DNA of 64,000 bases, taken from Sphingobium sp. (GTDB lineage Bacteria; Pseudomonadota; Alphaproteobacteria; Sphingomonadales; Sphingomonadaceae). The number at the start of each line of letters is the position of its first letter. The stretch's first letter is position 1. Under the pieces are notes generated by a model. The model was given only the letters and a program-made list of their open reading frames with translations. It did not search any database and had not been told where the DNA came from. Both the position numbers and the translations under genes were made by a program. The DNA lies in contig JAGRES010000030.1 in assembly GCA_020446425.1 (NCBI GenBank), positions 1 to 64,000 of the forward strand. The letters are read 5' to 3'. Positions 8,625-17,112 of the stretch are shown here, piece by piece.

Positions 8625-9221
8625 TTATCTGCCTGCTTTACGCAGAAGGCAAGCAAGGAGCGCACGAACCTGCATGCGCGTGCGATGAAATGTCGTGCCG
8701 GTGTCGATGATATGATCGGCCCGCCGCCGCTTGATCGCATCGGGCATCTGCAAATCCCGGATCCGGCGGAATTTCGCTTCGCTCATGCCCGGCCGGGCAA
8801 GCACACGCTTTCGCTGTTTCCAGGCCGGGGCGGTAACGACGATCACACCGTCGACCTTTCTCTCACCATGCGTTTCAAACAGCAGCGGAATATCGAGTAT
8901 GACGAGCGGGCGTGAGGCATGACGGCGTAAAAAATCTGCGCGTTCAGCTTGCACCATCGGGTGGATAATTGCTTCGAGCGCCTTGCGCTCATGCGGATGG
9001 GCGAGCACGATTTCAGCCATCTTCGCCCGGTCGAGCCCCTGCGGACTGGTCGTGCCGGGAAACCGGGCCTCTATCGCGGGCAAGGCCTTGCCGCCCGGCC
9101 CCTGCATCTTGTGCACCTGCGCATCCGCGTCGAAAACCGGCACGCCCAGGCGCTGGAACATCGCGGCGACCGCGCTCTTGCCCATGCCGATGGAACCGGT
9201 GAGACCGTAAATCCTGGCCAT
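8625..9221 (-). CDS. coaE: Dephospho-CoA kinase
   Basis: Last step of coenzyme A synthesis: phosphorylates the 3'-OH of dephospho-CoA using ATP. The P-loop GSIGMGKSAV is at residues 9-18, and VILDIPLLFETHGERKVD contains the conserved LLFE motif. 198 aa, typical length. It sits three bases after aroE and 26 bp before dnaQ in the same operon. Confidence 0.96.
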   Translation of the reverse strand: MARIYGLTGSIGMGKSAVAAMFQRLGVPVFDADAQVHKMQGPGGKALPAIEARFPGTTSPQGLDRAKMAEIVLAHPHERKALEAIIHPMVQAERADFLRRHASRPLVILDIPLLFETHGERKVDGVIVVTAPAWKQRKRVLARPGMSEAKFRRIRDLQMPDAIKRRRADHIIDTGTTFHRTRMQVRALLACLLRKAGR

Positions 9222-9224
9222 GGC

Positions 9225-10049
9225 CTATCCTGCCGCCGTCAATCGCGCGCGCAGCTCATCGTCATATTCGCGCGGGGCGGGGGCATCGAAAAATATATCG
9301 AAGGCGAGCGCCGCCTGACCGATCAGCATTTCCAGCCCGTCGATAGTGCGCAGATCGCGCGCGCGGGCTTGCACCAGCAAAGGCGTATCGAGCGGCGCAT
9401 AGACGATGTCATAGACGACCGCTTCAGGCGGCAACGGCGACAGGTCGATAGCCAGCGGCGGCTGACCCGTCATGCCCAATGGGCTGCTGTTGACCAACAG
9501 CTCGGCAGAGGGCAGCGCCTCATCCATGGCGATGACGGTGCCCTGAACGCCTGCGCGATCCAGCAAGGCCTGCCCCTTGGCGGTGTCGCGCACCATGATT
9601 GTGATGTCGCTTACACCCATCTGATCGAGCGCATAGAGTATCGCGCGCGCCGCACCACCCGCACCGATAATGACCGCGCTTTTGCCGCTCCATTCCATCG
9701 CCTGAAGCGGTGCGAGAAACCCGCCGGCATCGGTATTGGTGCCGATCAGCGGACCTCCGGTCTCGCACGCAATGGTATTCATCGCGCCGATCAGGCCACC
9801 GACATTGCCGGGGTCGGTCACATAATCCATCACCGCCACCTTGTGCGGTATGGTGACATTGCACCCCAGCCAGTCCGGGTCTGCGCGGCGTTTGAGGAAA
9901 TAGGCGGCCAGTTCTTCCGGCTTTACATGGGTTTTGCGATATTCCGCCTCTATCTCCAGCTTTTCCAGCCAGAATCCGTGGATCACCGGCGATTTGCTGT
10001 GCGCAATCGGATCGCCGATTACTTCGGCATAGGGAAGCGTGTCTGTCAT
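9225..10049 (-). CDS. aroE: Shikimate dehydrogenase
   Basis: NADPH-dependent reduction of 3-dehydroshikimate to shikimate in aromatic amino acid synthesis. The substrate-binding SKSP is near residues 18-21, the catalytic Lys is in NVTIPHK, and the nucleotide-binding loop is GAGGAARAI. NSSPLGM is the family's NATPLGM motif. 274 aa. The start overlaps the end of maf by four bases. Confidence 0.96.
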   Translation of the reverse strand: MTDTLPYAEVIGDPIAHSKSPVIHGFWLEKLEIEAEYRKTHVKPEELAAYFLKRRADPDWLGCNVTIPHKVAVMDYVTDPGNVGGLIGAMNTIACETGGPLIGTNTDAGGFLAPLQAMEWSGKSAVIIGAGGAARAILYALDQMGVSDITIMVRDTAKGQALLDRAGVQGTVIAMDEALPSAELLVNSSPLGMTGQPPLAIDLSPLPPEAVVYDIVYAPLDTPLLVQARARDLRTIDGLEMLIGQAALAFDIFFDAPAPREYDDELRARLTAAG

Positions 10050-10651
10050 AGGGGCACAACGCCGCGAACGCGCAAAAAGTCAAGCAAAGCGAGCAAAGGC
10101 AGGCCCTGAATCGTGAAATGCGTGCCGTCTATCGCGGAAAACAGCTGCGCGCCCGGCCCCTCGATACGGTAACATCCCACACACCAGCGGCAATTTTCCC
10201 AATCGCCATCCAGATATTGAGTGATGAAGTCATCGCTCAGGGGTCGCATGGTCATGCGCGCAGTATCAATATGACGCCAGACGGGCATGCCATTCTCACA
10301 GATCACGGCGGCACTGTGCAACTTGTGACGATTGCCCGAAAGAAGGCGCAGGATCCGGGCCGCATCGTCCCTGTCCGTGGCCTTGTCGATCATCGAGCCA
10401 TCTTCCAGCTCCAGAGTCTGGTCGCATCCCAGAACCAGAGCACCGGGAACCCGGGACGAGAGCTTCAACGCCTTCATTTCCGCCAGCGCATCAGCCAGTT
10501 GCCGCGCATTACGGCCTTCGGCGCGCAGGCCATCTTTCAGCGCCTCCTCATCTATATTGGGCGATACATAATGAAAGGGAACCCCGGCAGCTTCCAGCAT
10601 CTTACGCCGGCTGCTGCTTTGCGACGCCAGAATAAGCTCAGGTGGATTCAA
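10046..10651 (-). CDS. maf: Maf family nucleoside triphosphate pyrophosphatase
   Basis: House-cleaning enzyme that hydrolyses non-canonical or modified NTPs. The N-terminal LILASQSSSRRKMLEAAG motif is diagnostic, and VLGCDQTLELEDG contains the conserved acidic residue of the active site. 201 aa. Four-base overlaps with both ppsR and aroE indicate translational coupling. The exact nucleotide preference cannot be read from sequence. Confidence 0.93.
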   Translation of the reverse strand: MNPPELILASQSSSRRKMLEAAGVPFHYVSPNIDEEALKDGLRAEGRNARQLADALAEMKALKLSSRVPGALVLGCDQTLELEDGSMIDKATDRDDAARILRLLSGNRHKLHSAAVICENGMPVWRHIDTARMTMRPLSDDFITQYLDGDWENCRWCVGCYRIEGPGAQLFSAIDGTHFTIQGLPLLALLDFLRVRGVVPL

Positions 10652-11463
10652 TGGCTGATCTCGCGGTCGTTGAACAGGTTGATGATCGCTGCAGCCGCTT
10701 CCTCGATAGAGCGTCGGGTCATGTCGATTGTCGGCCAGTCCTGATCCGCGATCATCCGGCGGGCAAAGGTCATTTCTTCCTGCACGCGCTCAATATCGAC
10801 ATAAGCGGTTTCCGGCGACTGGTTGAGCGAGAGCAGGCGGTTGCGTCGGATCTGCACCAGCCGTTCCGGGTTGATGGTCAGGCCCACCACCATGGGATGC
10901 CGCAGCTGAAACAGGCTATTCGGCGGCGGCGATTCCGGCACGACCGGAATATTGGCGGTCTTGTACCCGCGATTGGCGAGATAGATGGACGTTGGCGTTT
11001 TCGAGGTGCGCGACACACCCACCAATATGATGTCGGCCTCCTCCCAATTTTCCGGCCCGACGCCATCGTCATGCGCAATAGTATATTGAATCGCCTCAAT
11101 CCGCGCGAAATAGGCCTCGTCCAATATATGCTTACGCCCCGGCCGGTTGCGCGTTTCCTGACCCAATATGTTCGACATAGCGTCGCTTGTGCTGTCGAGC
11201 GGCGCGACATGGGGCAAGCCCAGCGCGCGGCACTGATGCTCCAGCTTGCGGCGCAGCAGCGGGTTGGAGAGGGTGAACAGCACCAGGCCGGGATTGCTCG
11301 ATATTTCCTGCAATATGCGCTCGAGATGGTCTTCGGATCGAACCATCGGCCAGAAATGCCGTATCGCCTCGACATCCTCGAACTGGCCGATGGCCGCTTT
11401 GGCGATGCTCTCAAGAGTTTCGCCGGTGGAATCCGACAGGAGATGAAGGTGCAGGCGCGTCAT
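10648..11463 (-). CDS. ppsR: Pyruvate, phosphate/water dikinase regulatory protein (DUF299)
   Basis: Bifunctional kinase/phosphorylase that switches PEP synthase or pyruvate phosphate dikinase off and on using ADP and phosphate. The P-loop-like GVSRTSKTPTSIYLANRG is near residue 150. Starting at ATG 11463 (MTRLHLHLLSDSTGETL) gives 271 aa, normal for the family; an ATG at 11532 would add 23 residues and run across the DnaA boxes. First gene of the leftward operon leaving oriC. DUF299 next to hemE across the origin is the order known in Caulobacter and Rickettsia. Confidence 0.93.
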   Translation of the reverse strand: MTRLHLHLLSDSTGETLESIAKAAIGQFEDVEAIRHFWPMVRSEDHLERILQEISSNPGLVLFTLSNPLLRRKLEHQCRALGLPHVAPLDSTSDAMSNILGQETRNRPGRKHILDEAYFARIEAIQYTIAHDDGVGPENWEEADIILVGVSRTSKTPTSIYLANRGYKTANIPVVPESPPPNSLFQLRHPMVVGLTINPERLVQIRRNRLLSLNQSPETAYVDIERVQEEMTFARRMIADQDWPTIDMTRRSIEEAAAAIINLFNDREISH

Positions 11464-11710
11464 GGGATGACTGTGTTGGGGAGCTGTGGATAAATCAAGG
11501 GAGAGAATGGTGGATAATTGGACCTCATGCATTTTTGCCCGTTTTAACGATGGTTACCCACAGGTCGTGCACCGTGGCATAAATTCATCCACAGGGGGTG
11601 GATAATGGGGAAGAATGAGTCAGAAACACGCAAATTTGCTGTTTTTTCGATGGAAGAAATGTTGGCAAATCGGGGGATAATGCATAAACCCCACAATCAA
11701 CAGACCAACA

Positions 11711-11750
11711 TCTTAATCAATTATTAATATATATTAATAGAATATTTAGG
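11711..11750. other. AT-rich DNA unwinding element of oriC
   Basis: Forty bases with about 85% A+T, starting tcttaatcaattattaata, the most AT-rich stretch I see in the window. It lies between the DnaA boxes and hemE, as expected for the duplex region melted at initiation. The hemE ribosome binding sequence (TTAGGA) is at its right end. Confidence 0.75.
11713..11727. promoter_or_regulatory. Perfect CtrA-type binding motif within oriC
   Basis: TTAA-TCAATTA-TTAA matches the CtrA full site TTAA-N7-TTAA exactly. A third TTAA follows at 11734-11737 with a six-base spacing. In Caulobacter, CtrA bound at the origin represses initiation and also controls the hemE-side promoter. Whether CtrA acts here is inferred from motif and position only. 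Confidence 0.7.
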
Positions 11751-11756
11751 ACTTCC

Positions 11757-12812
11757 ATGAGCGCGGTTCCCGTCAAACCCCTGCTTGCGGTTCTCAACGG
11801 GGAACGGCAGGCTCTGGCACCCAAATGGATGATGCGTCAGGCTGGACGCTATCTGCCGGAATATCGAGAACTGCGCTCTGAAAAGGGCGGTTTCCTCGAG
11901 CTGGTCTATGATAGCGCGGCAGCGGCCGAGATTACATTACAACCGCTGGCTCGTTTTGGTGTGGGCAAGGGTGGTCTGGATGCGGCCATTCTTTTCTCCG
12001 ACATATTGATCGTGCCTTATGCCATGGGCCAGAAACTGTGGTTCGAGGCGGGCGAGGGGCCGCGTCTCGCACCGATATTGGCGGAAACGGATGTTGCGGA
12101 ACTGACACCTGACTGGTCGCGTTATGAAGCGATCTATGAAACGGTGCGGCATGTGAAGGCGCGCCTCAGCCCGGAAGCGACATTTCTCGGTTTTGCCGGC
12201 AGCCCCTGGACCATCGCGACCTATATGGTGGCGGGGCAGGGCAGCAAGGATCAGGCCGCGGCGCGGCGGCTAGCCTATGGCGATCCCGATCGTTTTCAGG
12301 CGATTATAGACGCGATTATCGACGCGACCGTGCCGTATCTTGTCGGTCAGATTGATGCGGGCGTGGATGCGGTGCAGTTGTTCGACAGCTGGGCAGGCAG
12401 CCTATCCCCGGCGCAATTCGAGCAATGGGTGATCGCGCCCAATCGCACCATCGTGGAAAAGCTGCGCGCCGCGCGCCCGGGCGTACCCATTATCGGTTTT
12501 CCCAAAGGGGCGGGGGCCAAGCTGGCGCGCTATGCTGCCGAAACCGGCGTCGATGCGGTTGGGCTGGATGAGACGGTTGATCCCGTATGGGCCAATGAGG
12601 TGCTGCCTAAAGGACTGCCCGTGCAGGGCAATCTCGATCCGCTGGCGCTGATCGCGGGCGGCGAAGCGCTTGACGGCGCGATAGACCGCATCCTTGCGGC
12701 TTTTCCCGAACGGCCCCATATCTTCAATCTCGGGCATGGCATTGTACTCGACACCCCGATTGCCCATGTGGAGCATATGCTTGCACGACTGGGAGGAGGA
12801 AGCACAGCATGA
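11757..12812 (+). CDS. hemE: Uroporphyrinogen decarboxylase
   Basis: Decarboxylates the four acetate groups of uroporphyrinogen III to give coproporphyrinogen III in haem synthesis. The N-terminal WMMRQAGRYLPEYRELR (residues 22-38) is the diagnostic motif, and GFAGSPWTIATYMV follows near 135. 351 aa, normal length. TTAGGA lies at a good distance before the ATG. It overlaps hemJ by four bases, so the two haem genes are coupled. It starts immediately at the edge of oriC. Confidence 0.97.
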   Translation: MSAVPVKPLLAVLNGERQALAPKWMMRQAGRYLPEYRELRSEKGGFLELVYDSAAAAEITLQPLARFGVGKGGLDAAILFSDILIVPYAMGQKLWFEAGEGPRLAPILAETDVAELTPDWSRYEAIYETVRHVKARLSPEATFLGFAGSPWTIATYMVAGQGSKDQAAARRLAYGDPDRFQAIIDAIIDATVPYLVGQIDAGVDAVQLFDSWAGSLSPAQFEQWVIAPNRTIVEKLRAARPGVPIIGFPKGAGAKLARYAAETGVDAVGLDETVDPVWANEVLPKGLPVQGNLDPLALIAGGEALDGAIDRILAAFPERPHIFNLGHGIVLDTPIAHVEHMLARLGGGSTA

Positions 12813-13249
12813 GTTTTCTGGGTGCCGCCTATCTCTGGGTGAAGGCCGCGCACATCATATTCGTCATCTTTCTGATGGCAGGTATGTTCATGATGCCGCG
12901 CTTTTTCATCTATCATCAGGAATGCGCGGTCGGATCGGACGAGGACCGCAAGTGGATTATGCGTGAGGACAAGCTGCGGCGCATCATCCTCAACCCGTCG
13001 CTTGTCATTGTGTGGATTTTCGGCCTGATGCTGATGGTGGAAACGCGCGCATGGGAAATGGGCTGGTTTCATGCCAAGCTGCTGCTTGTGCTTTTATTAT
13101 CCGGCTATCATGGCTGGATGATCGGTTATGTGAAGAAACTGGCGCGCGGTGAGCGTCCGCTTAGCGACAAGAAGCTGCGCATGATAAACGAAATTCCCGG
13201 CATCATGGTGGCATTCGTCGTAATATTGGCGGTGACCAGACCTTTTTGA
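12809..13249 (+). CDS. hemJ: Protoporphyrinogen IX oxidase HemJ
   Basis: Four-helix inner membrane protein of 146 aa that oxidises protoporphyrinogen IX to protoporphyrin IX in bacteria lacking HemG or HemY-type oxidases. The first helix WVKAAHIIFVIFLMAGMFMMPRFFIYH has the conserved His and the MPRFF motif; KLLLVLLLSGYHGWM contains a second conserved His. The overlap with hemE supports a haem role. Such genes are sometimes labelled CopD-like. Confidence 0.9.
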   Translation: MSFLGAAYLWVKAAHIIFVIFLMAGMFMMPRFFIYHQECAVGSDEDRKWIMREDKLRRIILNPSLVIVWIFGLMLMVETRAWEMGWFHAKLLLVLLLSGYHGWMIGYVKKLARGERPLSDKKLRMINEIPGIMVAFVVILAVTRPF

Positions 13250-13250
13250 G

Positions 13251-13279
13251 CCAAGTGGAGCGAGTCCCGCTTGACTTGG
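13251..13279. terminator. Hairpin after hemJ
   Basis: CCAAGT/ACTTGG and AGCG/CGCT pair around a 5-nt loop, with a two-base internal mismatch between the two stems, starting one base after the hemJ stop. No T-run follows, so it may be a weak or Rho-assisted transcript end or an mRNA 3' stabiliser. Confidence 0.4.
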
Positions 13280-13400
13280 AATAAGCAGAGTCCTAACGCG
13301 TGCGAATAGCGCGGCGCTCATAGTTGCGCTCCAGACCTCAGCCGAAATATCGGCACTTTCCACACAAAAACATCTTTCCATTTCTTTGGATCATCACTCG

Positions 13401-14657
13401 ATGCACCTTAAAGACCTTAAAAAGCATACACCCGCTGAACTCGTCACCATGGCCGAAGAACTGGGCGTGGAGGGCGCATCGACGCTCCGCAAGCAGGACC
13501 TGATGTTCGCCATATTGAAGGCGGAGGCCGAAAATGGCGAACAGATCATGGGGCTGGGCACGATCGAGGTGCTGCCGGACGGCTTTGGATTTCTGCGTTC
13601 GCCGGAAGCCAATTATCTCGCCGGACCGGACGATATTTATGTGTCGCCTAACCAGGTGCGTAAATATGGCCTGCGTACCGGTGATACGGTCGAAGGGGAA
13701 ATTCGCGCACCCAAGGATGGAGAGCGCTATTTTGCCCTCACAAAGCTCACCAGCGTCAATTTCGACGATCCGGAGGCTGTGCGCCATCGCGTCAATTTCG
13801 ATAACCTGACGCCGCTCTATCCGACCCAGAAGCTGCGTCTCGATACGCTCGACCCGACCATCAAGGACAAGTCGGCCCGCGTGATCGACATCATATCGCC
13901 GCAGGGCAAGGGCCAGCGCGCGCTGATCGTCGCGCCGCCGCGCACCGGTAAGACTGTGCTGCTGCAGAATATCGCCAAGGCGATCACCGACAATCATCCG
14001 GAAGTATTCCTGATCGTGTTGCTGATCGACGAGCGCCCGGAAGAAGTCACCGACATGCAGCGCAGCGTGAACGGCGAAGTCGTGTCCTCGACCTTCGACG
14101 AGCCTGCGGCGCGCCACGTGCAGGTTGCGGAAATGGTGATCGAAAAGGCCAAGCGTCTGGTCGAGCACAAGCATGACGTCGTCATCCTGCTCGATTCCAT
14201 CACCCGTCTGGGCCGCGCCTATAACACCGTGGTTCCCAGCTCCGGCAAGGTGCTGACCGGCGGTGTCGACGCCAATGCGCTGCAGCGCCCCAAGCGCTTC
14301 TTCGGCGCCGCGCGCAATATCGAGGAAGGCGGATCGCTCTCGATCATCGCGACCGCACTGATCGACACCGGCAGCCGCATGGACGAAGTCATTTTTGAAG
14401 AGTTCAAGGGTACGGGCAACAGCGAAATCGTGCTGGACCGCAAGGTTGCCGACAAACGCATCTTCCCGGCGCTCGATGTCGGCAAGAGCGGCACGCGCAA
14501 GGAAGAGCTGTTGGTCGAGAAGGGCACACTCAGCAAGATGTGGGTGCTGCGCCGTATCCTCATGCAAATGGGCACGGTCGATGCTATGGAATTCCTGCTC
14601 GACAAGATGAAAAATTCGAAGACCAATGAGGATTTCTTCGATTCCATGAACCAATAA
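13401..14657 (+). CDS. rho: Transcription termination factor Rho
   Basis: Hexameric RNA helicase that terminates transcription. Residues 1-45 are the Rho N domain ([27 protein letters not shown]), then a cold-shock RNA-binding domain ([16 protein letters not shown]), then the ATPase core with the Walker [12 protein letters not shown] and Walker [20 protein letters not shown] at 13401 gives 418 aa, the usual size; a TTG five codons earlier is also possible. A 438-aa open frame exists on the opposite strand but is a shadow. Confidence 0.97.
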   Translation: MHLKDLKKHTPAELVTMAEELGVEGASTLRKQDLMFAILKAEAENGEQIMGLGTIEVLPDGFGFLRSPEANYLAGPDDIYVSPNQVRKYGLRTGDTVEGEIRAPKDGERYFALTKLTSVNFDDPEAVRHRVNFDNLTPLYPTQKLRLDTLDPTIKDKSARVIDIISPQGKGQRALIVAPPRTGKTVLLQNIAKAITDNHPEVFLIVLLIDERPEEVTDMQRSVNGEVVSSTFDEPAARHVQVAEMVIEKAKRLVEHKHDVVILLDSITRLGRAYNTVVPSSGKVLTGGVDANALQRPKRFFGAARNIEEGGSLSIIATALIDTGSRMDEVIFEEFKGTGNSEIVLDRKVADKRIFPALDVGKSGTRKEELLVEKGTLSKMWVLRRILMQMGTVDAMEFLLDKMKNSKTNEDFFDSMNQ

Positions 14658-14679
14658 ACGCCGGAGACGTTAAAGCCTG

Positions 14680-15399
14680 ATGCTGGAATTTCTTGCCGTT
14701 GCCGCCGGTTCGGCCCCGGCTACAGGGTCGCTTGCCGATATCTGGGCGCATATCGTCGCCGATTTCACCAACATAGGTTCTCCGTCCGCTCTGGCCGCTT
14801 TCGGTCAGGTGTTGATGATTGATATCTTGCTGGCGGGCGACAATGCGATTGTTGTTGGCGCGCTGGCCGCCGGGCTGCCGGATGCACAGCGCAAGAAAGT
14901 CATCATGATCGGCATCATCGCGGCGCTGGTGCTGCGTATCGGTTTTGCGCTGGTCGTGACTCAGCTAATGCAGATTGTGGGTCTCATCTTCGCAGGTGGC
15001 TTGCTGCTGCTGTGGGTCAGCTGGAAAATGTGGCGTGAGCTGCACCATGCCGGAGAAAGCCCCGGTTCGCCCGAAATGGTGGGCGATGAGCATAGCGGCA
15101 TCAGGGCAGGTAAAAGCTTTGCCGCTGCCGCCTGGGCCGTTGCCATTGCCGATGTGTCTATGAGTCTGGATAATGTGCTCGCCGTTGCCGGTGCGGCGCG
15201 CGAGCATCCCGGTATTCTCATCATCGGGCTTATTCTCTCCGTGGCGCTGATGGGCATCGCGGCCAATTTCATCGCCAAATATATCGAGCGCTATCGCTGG
15301 ATTGCCTATCTTGGCCTTGCTGTTATTCTCTACGTCGCCGCAACGATGATCTATGAAGGATTTGTCGACCGGCATGTAGGCGTAATGACGCTTTTTTAA
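14680..15399 (+). CDS. TerC/YjbE family integral membrane protein
   Basis: 239-aa protein with about seven membrane helices. The paired motifs ILLAGDNAIVVGALAAGLP (residues 49-66) and SMSLDNVLAVAGAA (164-177), each with an Asp-Asn pair in a helix, are characteristic of the TerC superfamily. Relatives act in manganese efflux or metal loading of exported proteins and in tellurite resistance. The ion here is not determined. It starts 22 bp after rho. Confidence 0.87.
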   Translation: MLEFLAVAAGSAPATGSLADIWAHIVADFTNIGSPSALAAFGQVLMIDILLAGDNAIVVGALAAGLPDAQRKKVIMIGIIAALVLRIGFALVVTQLMQIVGLIFAGGLLLLWVSWKMWRELHHAGESPGSPEMVGDEHSGIRAGKSFAAAAWAVAIADVSMSLDNVLAVAGAAREHPGILIIGLILSVALMGIAANFIAKYIERYRWIAYLGLAVILYVAATMIYEGFVDRHVGVMTLF

Positions 15400-15447
15400 T
15401 CGGGTATGGGCAATAAGGGCCTGAACCGGACATAAGGGGCCAGCACA

Positions 15448-15717
15448 ATGAAATTCACGGTCAACGTCGATTGCACTCCCGAAGAAGCACGCTCATTCCT
15501 GGGTTTGCCGGATCTTGCGCCAATCCATGACAAATATATCGAGACCATGCTGTCGTCGATGGACGGCGCGGGTAGCATGGAACAGATGGGCAAGATGATC
15601 GCCGCATTCGCGCCAATGGGTGACGCAAGCCTGAAACTGTTTCAGCAAATGATGGATATGGGCATCAGTGCGGCAACTGGTGGCGGTTCTTCAGGTGGCA
15701 GTGGCGGCAAAAGCTGA
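15448..15717 (+). CDS. DUF6489 family small protein
   Basis: 89-aa cytosolic protein. MKFTVNVDCTPEEARSFLGLPDLAP at the N terminus and a Met-rich middle (residues 40-75) match a family I know mainly from sphingomonads and relatives, annotated only as DUF6489. The last 15 residues are Gly/Ser-rich. An inverted repeat in the coding sequence (CTGAAACTGTTTCAG, near 15638) is probably fortuitous. It is 11 bp upstream of mnmE. Function unknown. Confidence 0.75.
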   Translation: MKFTVNVDCTPEEARSFLGLPDLAPIHDKYIETMLSSMDGAGSMEQMGKMIAAFAPMGDASLKLFQQMMDMGISAATGGGSSGGSGGKS

Positions 15718-15728
15718 CACTTTGTGAA

Positions 15729-17030
15729 GTGAGTGATACAATATTTGCCCTTTCCAGCGGTCGTCCGCCTGCTGGTATCGCTGTCATTCGCATAAGCGGA
15801 CAATTATCGTTTTATATCAATGGTTTATTTGCGAACAACGATGATCCACCGTTGCGGGTTGCACAACTGCGTACATTGCGGAAGCCTGGCTCAGGTGACA
15901 TATTGGATCAGGTTCTGGTGCTGGGGTTTCGCGGACCCCATAGCGCTACTGGCGAGGATGTCATCGAATGGCACTGTCATGGCGGACAGGCCGTGGTGCG
16001 CGCTATATTGGATGCGCTTCATGGTCAGACAGCAGATATGGATCTGCGCGAGGCGCAACCCGGTGAGTTCACCCGGCGCGCTTTCGAGAATGGCCGGATA
16101 GACTTGAACGAAGCGGAAGGGCTGGCCGACCTGCTTTCCGCCGAGACGGAGACACAGCGCCGTTCGGCACTGCTGATGGCGGAAGGGCATTTCTCCCGCC
16201 GGTTGGATGGGTGGCGTACAGACCTGTTGCGCTGTGCGGCATTGACGGAATCGCTGCTCGATTTCTCTGATGAGGACGATGTGCCCGATGAAGGAGCGGT
16301 GGGAGAGCTGAAGAGCAGCTTGTGTCGACTAGGCGATGATATGCAGGCGCAACTTGCCGCGCCGTCGGCCGAGCGCTTGAACGATGGGATTCGTGTCGTG
16401 CTGGCCGGGCCACCCAATGCAGGAAAATCGACGTTGCTCAATGCGCTGGCGGGACGCGACGCGGCAATCGTCTCCGACATCGCCGGAACCACGCGGGACC
16501 GCATAGATGTGCCGGTTAGTCTGAACGGCATCGCGTTCACGCTGACCGATACTGCTGGCCTCAATGAGAAGAGTGAAGACCGGATCGAGCAGATCGGCAT
16601 TGATCGGGCACGCGTGGCGATTGATCAGGCCGACATATTATTGTGGTTGGGAGCGCCATCGGATTGCCCGCGCGAGGACGCGGTAAGAGTGTCGGCACAG
16701 ATGGATCGTGTGGATTGGCAAGCGGATGGGGGGACCGACCTGGCAGTGTCAGCGGTGACCGGTGAGAATATGGATAAGCTGGTCGATCTGCTCTGCGAAC
16801 AGGCTTCTCATCTTATTCCGGCTGAAGGCAGCTATGCACTGCATGCACGGCAAAGAGAGTCCGTTTCTCGAATGAAAGCGGAAATTGCGCAAGCTTTGAC
16901 ACAAGACGATCTCCTTATTGTTGCCGAGCATTTGCGCATGGCATTGGGAGAAATGGACAGGCTGGTGGGCCGAGCTGGTGTCGAGGATATGCTGGACACT
17001 TTGTTCGGGCGGTTTTGCATCGGCAAGTGA
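15729..17030 (+). CDS. mnmE: tRNA modification GTPase MnmE
   Basis: With MnmG, installs the carboxymethylaminomethyl group on U34 of certain tRNAs. GTG start. N-terminal formyl-THF-binding domain (1-120), helical domain, and inserted G domain with G1 GPPNAGKS (227-234) and G3 DTAG (274-277). The C terminus ends FCIGK, with the catalytic Cys. The usual G4 NKxD motif is not clear: the aligned region at about 323-326 reads AQMD. 433 aa. The next gene along is mnmG, with a parS site between them. Confidence 0.95.
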   Translation: MSDTIFALSSGRPPAGIAVIRISGQLSFYINGLFANNDDPPLRVAQLRTLRKPGSGDILDQVLVLGFRGPHSATGEDVIEWHCHGGQAVVRAILDALHGQTADMDLREAQPGEFTRRAFENGRIDLNEAEGLADLLSAETETQRRSALLMAEGHFSRRLDGWRTDLLRCAALTESLLDFSDEDDVPDEGAVGELKSSLCRLGDDMQAQLAAPSAERLNDGIRVVLAGPPNAGKSTLLNALAGRDAAIVSDIAGTTRDRIDVPVSLNGIAFTLTDTAGLNEKSEDRIEQIGIDRARVAIDQADILLWLGAPSDCPREDAVRVSAQMDRVDWQADGGTDLAVSAVTGENMDKLVDLLCEQASHLIPAEGSYALHARQRESVSRMKAEIAQALTQDDLLIVAEHLRMALGEMDRLVGRAGVEDMLDTLFGRFCIGK

Positions 17031-17042
17031 TCTGCACGGTGA

Positions 17043-17058
17043 TGTTTCACGTGAAACA
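17043..17058. other. parS centromere site 1
   Basis: TGTTTCACGTGAAACA, a perfect 16-bp palindrome identical to the conserved parS consensus bound by chromosomal ParB. It lies in the mnmE-mnmG gap, 5.3 kb from oriC and 3.3 kb from parB. Confidence 0.95.
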
Positions 17059-17112
17059 GAGATGCGCTGAATCGTTTTGACGCTTGGGTCCACGCTCTAT
17101 ATGGGCGGCAGC

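Larger units (their letters stand above)
11464..11756. other. Predicted chromosomal replication origin (oriC)
   Basis: Intergenic region between divergent ppsR and hemE. DnaA boxes: exact TTATCCACA on the minus strand at 11485-11493; one-mismatch boxes at 11509-11517 (minus), 11554-11562 (plus), 11585-11593 (plus) and 11597-11605 (minus); a weaker one at 11672-11680. A 40-bp AT-rich segment at 11711-11750 is the likely unwinding element and contains a CtrA motif. One GANTC methylation site (GAGTC) is at 11617-11621. Gene direction flips here. In Caulobacter and Rickettsia the origin is at the same gene junction. It probably also contains the ppsR and hemE promoters. Confidence 0.9.

Noticed and set aside
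8949-10109. 386-aa open frame on the plus strand
   Set aside because: It is the antisense shadow of coaE and aroE; the composition is His/Arg-rich with no recognisable domain.
13338-14654. 438-aa open frame on the minus strand
   Set aside because: Antisense of rho, longer than rho itself only because of high GC; no domain and improbable residue composition.
15636-15650. CTGAAACTGTTTCAG palindrome in the DUF6489 gene
   Set aside because: It encodes an ordinary LKLFQQ peptide; I see no regulatory context.
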